64,000 nt of DNA from NCBI GenBank assembly GCA_019095985.1, contig CM032661.1, forward strand, positions 15,601,112 to 15,665,111, written 5' to 3'. This document shows positions 1 through 12,279 of this stretch, piece after piece (the stretch's first letter is position 1; every line of letters begins with the position of its first letter). The notes below the pieces were generated by a model. That model was given only the letters and a program-made list of their open reading frames with translations. It had not been told where the DNA came from and searched no databases. The translations under genes and the position numbers were made by a program. Origin of the DNA: Streblospio benedicti (Eukaryota; Annelida; Polychaeta; Spionida; Spionidae).

Positions 1-341
1 ACATACCCCAGTTCTCACCTACAATAAGAAAATGCTCGCAAAATTAAACCAAATGAAAAGGAAGAAAGAAAAAAAACTGTACCTAAATCATCAAACTGAA
101 AGTTTAATGGAGTTTTATATGGAAGGCACGAGCTTGCACAGAAGCTGACTTGTTTTACTCTAAATTGGAATTGACAATTGACGTGAAATGCATTTCGTTG
201 TTGACAGCGTCTCAAATCCCGGACTGACGGAAAGGAAAGTTCAATTTAGTGGACTACTGTTGCCAGCAACACCTGTCTATTAGTTTACTGCATGCCATCA
301 TCCCTATTAAGGTATGGAGGATTTAGGTTACGTTCTTTTTT

Positions 342-441
342 NNNNNNNNNNNNNNNNNNNNNNNNNNNNNNNNNNNNNNNNNNNNNNNNNNNNNNNNNNN
401 NNNNNNNNNNNNNNNNNNNNNNNNNNNNNNNNNNNNNNNNN
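342..441. other. assembly gap (100 N)
   Basis: Exactly 100 consecutive N. This is the usual placeholder for a scaffold join of unknown length, so features cannot be assumed continuous across it. Confidence 0.98.
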
Positions 442-3183
442 TCAAATACTCTAATTAAAACAATTGTCAATTATCCGAGAATGTCATTTAAAAGGTAGAT
501 TTTGATTGAATGTTTGGGGCGGTGTGATATGTAAATTTATAGCGGACTGTGGTGGTATGTCAATTTTTCTGTCAATTTTTAAATTTCATAGAACATAACC
601 TCCAATGTATGCCACCTCTTTAAAAAGGCCACTTTTTTGCTTTAGCAATAAAGAACAGTTTTCGAAGTCGAAACCATTAAAAACCCATAAAGAAACTATC
701 TCTCCAATGAGAAAGCTTGGACCATATTCTGAGTGGTGCCATTTTTTCATATATATTATAGGTTATATGGTTAATTTGCTACAGGCGTGCCATTTTTGCA
801 ACAATTTATGTTTGAAACTTACTATATTTCAAACATGGGACAGTAATAAATGTCAAAGTAGGAAACCATTCCACCGCACCAAGTACAAGTGTACTAAATT
901 TGTTAAGACTACATTATTTAAGCTATTTACATAAGTTAATTGTAAATTGGCGATTGTTCACGTTCCTTATGTTTTCCTATATGTTGATATAATTTCAAGA
1001 CGTCACTTTTATGTAATTCCAATTCGCAACCGGCATTAAAATGTGACGGCAATATAGCCCAAACAACGAAAGTAGAAAAAAAAAACACCCAATGGAAATA
1101 GTGTCTATGGACAAGATCAAATTTAGTCCCAATACAGATATACAGACGTAGTATAAATGTGAGTATGCCCGCTTCCCCCCTCCCCCTTCCACCAACCCCC
1201 TGAAATGTAGTTTTACTAATAAATAAAATACATGCAAATGGCATGCAAGACTCAGTGTCTTTAACTAATGCGTAAGACGCTTTAGGTGATGCATTGCCAT
1301 TTCATGTCTCATGAGAGTGAGTGTTTTTACACCACCATGACCACCATGAAGCAAATTCCATATACAGTTGCCTCTCTTGGGTGCTCAGAGGAAGCTTCTT
1401 TGTCACCTATTTTTTTACACGGAAGTATTCATTCCCAGCCAAGTATAGAGCTAGACAAGCACATGCATTACGAAATCACTAAAGTGAATGACTCCCCCTT
1501 TAATGACAATGCTACGTGTAATGAATGATTACGTGTTTCGTGCATACCGTGTAAATCACAACCCGATGTTATGGCCTGACAGAAAAGACGATGACCACGT
1601 CTTCGACAGGAGTGGCTGGGTACCATCGTGTTTGTAAACTACTTGGTATCGTTGAGAATGAACTCACTTAATGGCCTCAATATTTAGAAAATAGTACTAG
1701 TATAAACGTGTTAACAGTTTATGTATGCTGCGTGTCTCAATAACGCACTTAAAACATCAATTTTGCTCCGATCACTCAAAGACGTTCATGATTTATTGGC
1801 AGCAAGCACGTAGGCCCCGAGGCTCTACATGTAGCCACTACGTTTGATAGTCACATGCTGGAATATAAACGTTGCACATGCAAATGCATGAGGGTAGGGT
1901 ACTTCAATGATAATAGAATCAATGGGCATTTGAAGCATTGTCGTTTTATCAGTTATTGCAGATGTTACTGGAGATATCGTAACACTGGACAATGTGTTCG
2001 GTATAAGAGATTCTCGTGCCCTGTCCCTGGGCATACGAGAGACTCTGTTGCAAAACTTTCATTACAGCAGACCGCTCCAAGTGGGTTACAGAGATATTTA
2101 TTTATTATATTCAACATAATTATATAGATAACAATAAAAACATATCCAACTGCAATTACACATACACGTACACACACAATTATTTTAAAGATATCTTAGC
2201 CTACGTTGATCCGTACATTCGGTGTCAGTAGTTAATTAGCCAGTCTATATCCATGCTTAGTGGTGAGATGGTTGTGAAGCTGAAGTTAGTTAACCGTGGC
2301 CATCCTATAAAATCCCTTGTTCCCAAGTTCCTCTTGTCTTTTCATTAAGACCTTGGTTTCGTGTGCCTGCCATTCCTAATAGACTTTAGCACTTTCGTAA
2401 ATTAAGACTTGCCTCGTGGAGTAGAACGAATTGGTCCTTTTTCACCACTAGTCTATTTGTGAACATGCCATTCGCGTTCAAGATATATACCAAACTACAT
2501 AACAAGTCCTTGTTTTCAGATGTTTTTAAACCTTCTAAAAACACTTCTGAAGTCACTCCCACACATACACCCTCTCATATACCTCTCGCCGGCTCGGTGG
2601 CTCAGCACTGGTATAGGCCTAACGTGAACTCTGTTTCATGCAGACACCATATAGTGAAGTGTCCACATAAGATAGGGGGCCTAGAAATAGAGGTGCACTT
2701 CACATATGATACATTTGGAAAGGAAGAGGTGAAAAGTGACCACATAAGACCTGTGTCCTTAAATGGGAAGTGTCCACGTGGACAGACCCCACACCAACAT
2801 TACATATTTGACGGTTTGGGTGGATAACAGGTTAACTTTTTTACACTTAGGGTATGATCATATTTTAACAGGGGAGTACACACCCATGCAGAGGCATTTT
2901 AATGCAGAAACGCAACAATTTCTTATTCCAATTTTGAGCACTAGTCAATAGTCTCCTTTTCTGCACGCGACCAATCATTATGAAGGAGGCCGTGGTACGC
3001 TGGAACCCTGGGATATGACGAGACGCTATGGGTGCATTTCTAGGTACCATTTCATTGTTATTGCGTTGTATGTTCGTACGCGATATCTATACATCAATTG
3101 GGTAAGTAATTTATAAAGTAAACGGGAAAATCAGCATCTATGGCTGTCTATGAGGTATTGGGATTTTGTTTGTGCGTATACAG
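442..3183. other. intergenic stretch, no gene recognised
   Basis: Only short unsupported ORFs occur here; the longest (109 and 122 codons) show no family motif or splice context. Around 2640-2810 several near-copies of an AAGTGTCCACATAAGA-type motif mark a degraded MITE of the kind also seen at 6208-6283 and 11990-12100. Confidence 0.6.
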
Positions 3184-3186
3184 TTA

Positions 3187-3526
3187 GGGACGGTGCAATA
3201 TTTACCAGACAGGGGGACTGGTGCATTTGGTAGGGGGACAGGTACTTTTTTAAGGTGCAAAGTAGGGGGACCGGATGATTCTTCATTCTAATTGTGTGTG
3301 GGACATATATACTTTTTTTCAGCTGCTGAAATCTCGCCTCGACGTGAGCGAATCGGTACAAATTAATCACGCGAATATTCATGGGAGGGGACGCGGACTT
3401 TTTTTTATGAATAGATGTCATGGGACATCAGTTTTTTTCATCACATCAGCAGGGTACAAGACCCTTTTTCAGACATATTTTTTGATATGCACTGGTCCCC
3501 CCATCTGTTAAATATTGCACCGTCCC
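3187..3526. mobile_element. MITE, PIF/Harbinger-like (GGGACGGTGCA termini)
   Basis: Terminal inverted repeats start GGGACGGTGCAATATTT and end with the matching complement. The flanks are TTA on the left and TTT/TTA on the right, close to the 3-bp TWA target duplication typical of PIF/Harbinger. The interior is non-coding. The termini resemble those of the elements at 26544, 28228 and 42792, which have clean TAA or TTA duplications. Class assignment is an inference from termini and duplication length. Confidence 0.7.
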
Positions 3527-3529
3527 TTT

Positions 3530-6200
3530 ACACTTTAAAACGCAGTGGGATATTTTGAATAACAACCTTAAAACTCTTTGTCTTCCTCACCCTTTATCTT
3601 TTTTCTGTATAACAGAAACTGGCACGACCATCCAATTCCATAATGTAGAGCTATATTTAAGTTCCATGTAAATTGATTATTGCTAATATAAATAATTCCA
3701 CCTTTATCTATAATGATCTCTAATCCTAGGAAACATATTTGCATAGCCTACCCTGTGAAAGCACATTAATCATAACTCAAACAAGATCATCATAATTCCA
3801 CGAATAAACTTAATCCTTCATATCCAATTCACATCAAAGACAGCGTAAGCCAAATACCCCATCAAACACATCATATCCCAGTCCAACAAAAACACAATTC
3901 CATAATTTCCATGCTCATACTAAAACACATCCCTCTTATGATCATTATAAACACACATTTTGATTGGCATCCACAACAAAACATGATCACCCTGTGGTTT
4001 CCAGGCCATGTAAATATCCATCAGTTATAAACTCAACACAGCCAAACTGTAACAATATAGTTGATACCAACCATCTCTTCTCATTAATGGAATGTTATCC
4101 ATCCAATCAATATGCAATCTGTTTTCCCCCATTGGGCCCTGTCACATAGGAAATGCATGGATGTACGTATTTACAGTATTTCACCCGGAGTGTGTGGGTT
4201 TAGTTCGTCTCGGGGCCTTGGCTGAAGAGGGAGTTTTATGCTCGTGGGCCTGCGTCATGTCAACCTCCCTTGCATTACAGGCGGAGGCGCTAATTTGCCA
4301 AGTTTTTGCCAAGAGCTGATATCATAGATTTTGCCAAAAGCTGACATCATAGATTTCACCCAAGTATCGCCCTAGTACACACAGAGGTCATACGCAGATC
4401 CAGGTGCCAACTCACCAGATTGTTATTTTGCGCATACAAAACCCATGAAATCCAATGTTTTTTTTTTACTGTTGGGCCCTCACCAATTCGAAAGCCTTAA
4501 TCTGTCAGTATAAACACTTGGCAGTTGTAAATAGCAGTACTGTGTGGTCAGTCACCTGCAGGTTTAAAATTACATGTGTATGCTGAAAATAAGACTTGGA
4601 AATAAGCCGGAGTGTCCGGCAGCCAAAGCTTCGCCTTTTACTTGCAGTTTTAAAAAGGGTAAACAGCAAAGCGAGAACACAGAGAACTTGAAAGTTAATT
4701 AGGAGTGGCCGCGGAACCACGTTGTAACCACCCAGCGTTTCCGTGCCCCAAAGCAGACAATGATGTATCACGTGACCGCTGCGGCTGTCGTCTGTTTGTT
4801 CTACACGTCGTCTCGCTCTACGCGCTGCATCTCATGAATAACACAGCGTGCTGCAACCGTTGTCAGCGTAAATATGTATGCCTGTGACAGCTCCCCATCT
4901 GAACACAACTTCATCACTTATTACCGCTGACGACTGTATAGCGCCGATCTAATTGGGCAGACGAAAGCGTCCGCCGGAGGCAGGCAACGGGTGGGTCCTA
5001 GATCCGTGCTTGTGATCCGTGTACTGTATGGGGTCAGAAAATATGTGCCGTGTTCCATGTGTCCGTATCTTGCCAGATCTCAATAACTTTCTGCGTCAAT
5101 TTTGTTTCTGTGTCACTTTTGATATGATTTTCGGTGTAGAAAAAAGTGCGCGTGCCTCATGTGTCTAGATAGACTACTTAGTATAGGCTAGGATTATTAA
5201 CTGATTAATGATCCTAGGTATAGATGATGTGTGTATTAAGAGGATTTTCAATATGTCCATTTTATATGGTAAAAAAACATATGACCGTGTCTACATGTTA
5301 ATCTTAACCCATGTGGGTATCTATAGATAATGGTCGCGATTAGGATGTTTCCGTGTGAGATGAAATGTCAGCGTCGTTGGTTTTCAGGGCTTGATCACTC
5401 ACCTTTACAAGTCCATGATCATATTAACTGTGTATATAGCCGTGAGGTATGACGATGAAATGTCACTGTCAAAGGTTCCTGTCATGTAGGTGTTTTCCGC
5501 CCCCCTCTTTGCTTATGGGTTTGACCGTGCCATCTTATTAATGAGACCTCAAGCCCCACGCAATGTTGATATATGACGGTGTACTATACATAGACCTATG
5601 GGAGAGCTCATTCACTGTCCATTATATTAGTATTTTTCATACGGTTAACCAACATATTTTTGCACTCGCCTTACATTTTGTACAGAGAGGAAGCCGTTCA
5701 GCCCCCAGCGAGGCTTCCTTCTTCGCATACGCATATATGCTAAAGCGTGTATTGTTTACTAATTTGCTACATGTATCTAATTTACTATAGATGCATTGCT
5801 GTGCCCCCAATAAATGGGTAACTGACGATTATTCACAAGCAAGGCACGACCGTCAACCAGGTAATTATGGTTAAACGCAAACCTATATCCATTTGAAAGT
5901 CATTCTTCAACTAATACCCTTGCCCATATCCGATTTCCGCCATGAAGCCATGATTCCGTGCTTTAGCACGCCGTATCCCCGGAGTACCAGACGACACTTC
6001 AATAGCCATTATGACGTACCATATCTCGCGTCGACACAGGCGCATTGGGCAATGCTGGTGAATGTGCAAAGCGCATTCCTTGTGGGACAGTAAAGGCAAA
6101 ATAGAACACCTCTAGACATGGGGACAAAAGGCGTATTCTGCACATCTCAGGAGACATGATTTTTGGTGTGAGTTGAAGCTTATGATATATAGTCAACCTC
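3530..6200. other. intergenic stretch, no gene recognised
   Basis: No ORF with recognisable protein features. A short ACGCAGATCCAGG motif near 4390, followed by AAACCCATGAAATCC, is a fragment of the hAT-like MITE family described at 11143-11331. Confidence 0.55.
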
Positions 6201-6207
6201 TTTTTTA

Positions 6208-6283
6208 AAGGACACCGGTCTTATGTGTACATTTTCTTACGTATAGTGCATCTTCAGGCGGTGTCCACTTAAGACAGGTTCCT
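6208..6283. repeat. short inverted repeat, GTGTCCACTTAAGAC type MITE remnant
   Basis: The left arm ACCGGTCTTATGTGTAC and the complement of the right arm ACCTGTCTTAAGTGGAC face each other across about 35 bp. Similar arms recur near 2640-2810 and 11990-12100, so this is a dispersed family rather than a local hairpin. Confidence 0.5.
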
Positions 6284-6289
6284 AAATAT

Positions 6290-9200
6290 GTACTAGACAC
6301 TAGGGCAATATTTTCACACTTTGAGCAAACAATTTTTTTCGTTTTCACCTTTTTTCTTTTCTGGCTGGGTGGGGGTCGTTGTTGGTATACACCCTCATGC
6401 CAGTAGGGTATCCTGGGTATTACTTTACTTTCATGTAGAATCCTTGCATTGTACTGAGTTGAACTTTGGGTGAGCGCAGTGGCGCTGTCCTACTTCCGAT
6501 GCCATGTCAACGATTTTGAAGCACGTTGAGAGGAAATGTTTTCTCCAGACACAGTATTTGTTGCATGATTCGGTTTCTCCCGAACATTTGTACAAGGGCA
6601 AATTAATGTATCACGTGATCCTTTTTTGTGGATGTTTGTTGGGGCATTGACAGTGCAAGTCCGGCCTCTTTAAAGATTCTCAAGACTCATCCTCATCTAC
6701 TTCTGGCATATTAATCAATACACGAGTTATGTTACTGAAAAAATAACACATCATCCGAAAATAACTATAAAAGTGGAAACCTTCTGAAATATATTAAGCC
6801 ATTAAAATCGTCAGGATAATATTCGTTCAGCTGTCGATCATTACTGTCTGTGCCGGTTATGAATGCTACAGTCTATATCTAAAAACGATTTTGTAAGCTC
6901 TAGCAATAGTTGTTCGTTTGTTGCTGACTAATGGGGGAGGGGGGGGGGGGGCTAATCTTGATGCTTACTAGTAGCACTGTTGAAACCATGGAGAAAACAG
7001 CGAAACGTCCCCAACCCAGGTTCTTTGAAAAGAGTATATTTGATTTCAAAGGAACACACGATGGACACATCCATCCAAAGGTATTTGAAGCTTGTTATGT
7101 CTCACTTTCCAAATTTGTTGGCCATGGTTTGAAAAAGGGTACGTAAGCAGCTCACATGCACAAACCATTACGTCTTCAGCATATGTCCAAAAGAAAAAGA
7201 ATGGACGTCTGTCTGGGTAAAATACTAGTCTTCTTTTTCACAGCGGACTTTATCAGACGCAAAATTCTTCTAGACTGTGGTTGACGTGTGTAAAAAATGG
7301 GTCACAATGAGATGATTGGATGGAGCTCGGGCAGCGCTTGATAGCGACCACTTCGTGGTTATGTATTATGCACACATACAGTATATCATTGAGTTTATTT
7401 AATCCCATATAGAGCTGCGCATTTGTAACCATAGTAACAGACGCAGAGACGTTATGAAGTCACACACAAAACGGAACTCATTCAGTATTGTACTTCAAAG
7501 CCTGCAAGTTGTGTGGTCAGAATGACATTTCATAAATGGGGTGTCATCATCCTCAAATTGTGAAGCACCAGATATACCATTGTTATTTTATTCTATAACT
7601 GTACACTTTGTGTCTGCATTTTTGACAAGTGCGGGGGGAAAAGTTGATGCTACTGACAATTTCATTTTGAGGGTGATATAGTAGCTTATAGTGGCTTTGT
7701 AGTTGGACTAACGTGGGGGAATCTAGATCTAGGCTGTGATAGAATACACGCGTGTTCATTGAAATACGTGAATTTACATATACCATGAAAGACTGTATGC
7801 GAATGATGATTAACCACGTGGTATATACAGCACTAACTGTATATTTCGATAACTATTCGATAACTGTGATCACTCATCTAACTCTAAGATTGGGATAACT
7901 CGATTTTTAATTACACCCCCCACCCCCACACTGTATATTGACAAAATCTGCTTGGCAAAACAAAAACGTGTTAGATCTAGATACATGTACATGTTATTAC
8001 TGTAGTGTGCAGATTTGTGCTGTTACGTATAACTCAATTAAGTTTGCAGGCCCACTATCATATACACAGACTAGACACGGGTGGTACAACTGGTACATCA
8101 TGAACCGTGTTCGTGCACGAAAACAGACAGAACAGTCCTATTCAATATCTCTCCCCCGCAGATTAGTTAACTAATCTGTGTCCCCCTGTTCAGTGAACGA
8201 CGTATTGACAATTCTACTTTCTCCTGTGTAAAACAACTCAGTATGATGTTGCTATGTTTACTTGAATTCGGACACAAGTGTACGGGTGTCTTGTTGATAC
8301 GAATCCACATGGGACATGATATCTTCACAAATAAGTGAGCTAACTTCCTTACTTCGGCGAATATTGTTTCTAATTGACTGGGTGATAGACGTTACAGCTT
8401 TTTAGCATTTTCGAGAGCACTGGTGATTGAACAAGTAGCTTGGGTGACATCTTTGTTTGTCGGTACCCAATGGCTCCCGTCTTGTTAATTGATCCTGGAT
8501 GTAGCTCTTATTTGCTGCTGAAAGTAAGTTTCCTGTGAGAGAAGTATACGGTTACAGCAGGTTTTAATTAGTGGACAAAACAGTGCTAATGGTGTGACGA
8601 AACCTTTGTGTTTGAAGAACGCTTTCGTTGGTTCGGGGAAATATGCAAATTTACAGAATGAATTGCAAGCAACAGCATCAATCGTTAGAAAAACGACTGG
8701 CAAAATACTTACAACCTTCCTTCCCTGGCAAGCATATTTCTACCACGATAAACATAATTGAGACAGGTGGTAACAAAATAGTGCAAAATAGTTAGTTCAC
8801 ACAAACAATTCTTACTGTAAAATAAAATAATGACAAAAATGTTTTGGGTAAAGATTTCTGTGAGAAAACACTATATCTTCTTCAGACTGATTAATTAGCA
8901 TTTAATTGATTGACAAACAAAGTAAAGTCCTCTGGGTCTTGGTAAAACGGAGCAATGATATAAACGTCTCTTATGGGTAATGACATTTTTTTGCAGCCAA
9001 GACGTTATTCTTTGCAGACGGTCACAAGGGTTATTTCTTCAGACACGTACCATGTAATATCCCCAGACGTAATATTCTACTTTCACATCTGAAAGCCCGC
9101 ACCACCTGACAAAAAGGCAAGTTTAAAAAAAAATAAGTAGCATGAAGTTCAACAAACCAACAATACATACAACTTCTGTATTAGACCAGCATTGGGACAA

Positions 9201-9875
9201 CCTTCAAAATGTCTTTACGGAGGTAAATTGTGGTAGGGGGTTGGGACTGTGACAATTAGTATTTAGTATACACAGGTGGTGTCTGTATGGAGAACAATTG
9301 GGGGTCTACTCTATACCCAGCAAGAACACACAAGCAACAAGAAACAGCAGAATAACACTTCATGTAGCATATGATAGAGGTCGTGCCCACGGTCAAAGCC
9401 TGGCAATTACCCATACAAGCAACAGCAAACACCCGAACACGTACACTTGTGAGTAAATCTTAGGGAACACAGTTATAAATCTTCAGCTCAATTTGCTGAA
9501 CAGACTAACATGGATTCTTCAATGTTTTGTTTGTATTTTTACTGTGTGAAGAGCATTTACGCATCAAAGCAGTAAACAACTTGTTATGCAAGTGTTAATT
9601 AGGCTTGGGACAAACACTTGAGAAAGCGATCATAGGCCGCAAGGGGCAAGTTTCCCCCTTGTCACTCCATTTATGTTTTTTTATCATCTTTGAAAGCCTT
9701 TGCCCGTACAGAACCACTGAACTCCTTTGGTAGAGCCAGTGGCGATGTATAAAAGGGATAGTTATTTGGAAATTATATGCAATTACTCCATTTTCACTCA
9801 TAATTTTTATTAAGCATAGAAGGTGTATAATAACATTTGGATATCAACTTTTATGGTGGAGGGTTATTATCACGT
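6290..9875. other. intergenic stretch, no gene recognised
   Basis: Short ORFs only, without motifs or paired splice sites. A poly-G run lies near 6931-6951 and poly-C/A runs near 7915-7930. I see nothing further that I can support. Confidence 0.5.
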
Positions 9876-9877
9876 AT

Positions 9878-9878
<1 letters not shown>

Positions 9879-9956
<78 letters not shown>

Positions 9957-9976
9957 CAACAACAACAAACAACAAC
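9879..9976 (+). repeat. CAG/CAA microsatellite
   Basis: About 23 CAG units run into CAA units with one interruption. It lies in an 81-codon frame that would read as a Gln tract, but there is no flanking conserved protein, start context or splice evidence, so I treat it as a microsatellite, not a polyQ gene. Confidence 0.9.
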
Positions 9977-10239
9977 CGTAGCAATCGCAGCTCAACAGCA
10001 CCAGAACACACATTATACACGTGAATCCCGACAAGCGGCTGTTGTAATTACACGGCGGCGCACGATGTTTCATCAGGGATGATCCATGGCGTGATTACTC
10101 CATAATGAGCCCCGCCTGTCATAATCACAGCACAGCACATCCATCAAAATCACCCCTCGCAGTGTGCGGAGTGCAGCCTCCTGAAGAAGACGACTTTTCG
10201 CTAGAGACCACCCTGCTGCTACCTGTACTGTGCAGTGGA

Positions 10240-10405
10240 AGCAGTTTATTAAGACCACCTAAGGGACTGACCACAAATGGAGGTGGTAGTGGTCGCTTTA
10301 TTATGGCGGTTCATTTGTGGTCTCTTTGTGAAGGGTTGGGGCCGTAATTAAAATGGGTTTACTATGGACTGGGATGGTCTCAATAGAGAGGTGGTCTCTG
10401 TGCTA
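10240..10405. mobile_element. degraded pogo-like MITE (TCTCAATAGAGAGGTGG family)
   Basis: One end carries TTAAGACCACCTAAG and the other GGTCTCAATAGAGAGGTGG, the complementary signature of the family whose fuller copies lie at 41560, 54216 and 18186. Confidence 0.6.
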
Positions 10406-10695
10406 AATTGCTACGGGAGGCATTTTCCCAAGTATACACGTTCCTGATGAATTTTTCAGCTTTTTTGTACGTGGACAACATTGTATTGTGAGCATATTCA
10501 TGTTGCAGCCATCATGAACATGGACTCTACATAATTATATTTCTGATATGTTGTAATATGTTGTTATTTTGAGCACTTGAGGCAAATCCAGTCTAAACAT
10601 AGGTATACATATAGTTCCTATTGCTGCGTAATTTGGGATTTCATGGGTGTATAGAGACAATAAGGAGAGCATGTTCATCAGTAGGGATAGTATTC

Positions 10696-10853
10696 ATAGG
10701 CAGATCCGGGGAGGGGGGGGTGCAGGGGGTGCCTCTCCCCCTTTTCCCACCAAAATACTTAATTTTCATAGGGTTTTTCATGAAATCCCGTAAGTGCGCC
10801 CCCTTTTCCTTACGTGCGCCTCCCCCATTTTCCAAAAACCTGGATCTGACTAT
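10696..10853. mobile_element. hAT-like MITE (GGCAGATCCGGGG termini)
   Basis: Imperfect inverted ends, ATAGGCAGATCCGGGG on the left and the complement of ATAGTCAGATCCAGG on the right, enclose poly-G/poly-C tracts and a TCATGAAATCCCGTAAGTGCG core. The same core recurs at 46040-46180. Assignment to hAT is tentative; no clear 8-bp target duplication was found. Confidence 0.55.
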
Positions 10854-11142
10854 GAGTATATATGGAAAGAAAGAGGAACTGTGTGCAGTCTAAGGCAAAC
10901 CATGAAACAGTATCACATTTCTGTTTTAAGACCAACTGTATAACATACTTCTTGTACAAGATTCCGCAGGGAATATATCATTAACGTGATCCTATAATTG
11001 CTGCGTTAACTATAACGTATGCATGTACAGAGATTTTGCTCGTGATTAAGATGCATGTTCATCTGTGCAATCACGTATCAATAACAATATAAAGTCAACG
11101 TCACGGTGAATGTCGTGTCATGCCGACATCTCCATCCATCAA

Positions 11143-11331
11143 CAGTGGCAGATCCAGGTGTGTGTGTGTGTGGGGGGGGGGGGGAGCGGGCCCCGGGTTC
11201 CACCCTAAGATGGACGGTTTTGATGAGGGGTGACCCAAGCTTGCGCATCCCCGGGCCGGCGCATTCGTGCCTTTGGCACTCATTGAACGGTTCCAGGCCC
11301 CCCGTTCTTCCAAATCCTGGATCTGCCACTG
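11143..11331. mobile_element. MITE with perfect 16-bp TIRs (CAGTGGCAGATCCAGG), hAT-like
   Basis: A perfect 16-bp inverted repeat bounds a 189-bp GC-rich interior containing a GT run and a poly-G run. CAGTGGCGGATCC-like ends are common in hAT-type non-autonomous elements. I did not find a convincing 8-bp target duplication. Fragments of the same family lie at 4390, 10696, 12640-12750, 17740, 21260-21370, 35780-35850, 42715-42750, 46040-46180 and 50140-50300. Confidence 0.7.
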
Positions 11332-11339
11332 ACCAGTAC

Positions 11340-11442
11340 ACAAGAAGAAGAACAACAAGAAGAACCACAAGAAGAACCACAAGAACAAGAAGAACAAGAA
11401 CAAGAAGAACAAGAACAAGAAGAACAAGACCAAGAACAACCA
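11340..11442. repeat. AAGAAC/AAGAACC minisatellite
   Basis: Purine-rich tandem repeat of 6 to 9-bp AAGAAC-type units immediately beside the MITE at 11143-11331. It makes long artefactual ORFs on both strands (Arg/Thr-rich on plus, Leu/Val/Phe-rich on minus). Confidence 0.85.
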
Positions 11443-12251
11443 CACACTGGGCCAATAGACCCAAACATGAGCAGCAGCAGCAGCACTACTCGTCGCTATT
11501 CCGCGAGTGTAGCTGGCATGTGATATGTGCCCCACAATTATGCGGCCCATACGTCACGCCGGCCGCCGCCATGCGTCTCTCGCCTGACACCCACCACCAA
11601 CTAATCACCGCGGGTGCCCAATATCACACCGCGTTAGTCATACACGGCCGGCCACCCCGGCTATACAGTGGAACCTTTGTAATATTTATTATTGCATATC
11701 TCAGGTTTAGTTTTATTTCCACATTTGAGTACGCTGTGAACAGGTATCGTTTTAGTTTTCTTTGAATGTTGGTTTCAGCGTTATACTGTTCAGCCCTACG
11801 GATGGGAATGAAATACAGGCAATGGGAGACGTTTTTATATTTATCTAGGATGTAGTTTATTGTATGGTAGGATTGCGACCAGATATTGTCGATCATTGAA
11901 GACGAGCCAGTTATGTTAGCTGTTAAAAATCGTGCATTGTTCTAACACGTCAACTAAAGAAGTAGCAATTATATTGTGGTGTAACTTGTCTTATGTGGGC
12001 ACAGGTAGGGAGAAGTGAAACGTGTCCACATGAGAAATGTATTCTGAGATGTCCATATCAGCGGGTCCATATGGACAGGTTCCACCGTATCACATATTTC
12101 TTCTTCTTTTTCATATTTTTTTCAATATTTTATTTATCTTTTTTTAAAATTTGCAAAAAAAAACAAACAAATTGCCACCATACTGTGGTTCAATAGCTAT
12201 TGATGTAATATATAAACAGCGAAAATCAAAATGAACCAAATATATAGAAGT

Positions 12252-12257
12252 TTTATT
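12252..12257 (-). terminator. AATAAA polyadenylation signal of the 12.3-16.2 kb gene
   Basis: The complement reads AATAAA, 23 bp beyond the TAA stop at 12280-12282, giving a very short 3' UTR. Cleavage would fall roughly 10-30 bp further on. Confidence 0.7.
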
Positions 12258-12279
12258 TGTTGTCATTAACACGGCATGG

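Noticed and set aside
9837-10082. 81-codon ORF with a long Gln tract
   Set aside because: The CAG microsatellite explains it; the flanks show no conserved protein, start or splice context.
11078-11765. Overlapping ORFs of 128-219 codons on both strands
   Set aside because: Generated by a GC-rich MITE and the AAGAAC minisatellite; no domain, both strands open equally.
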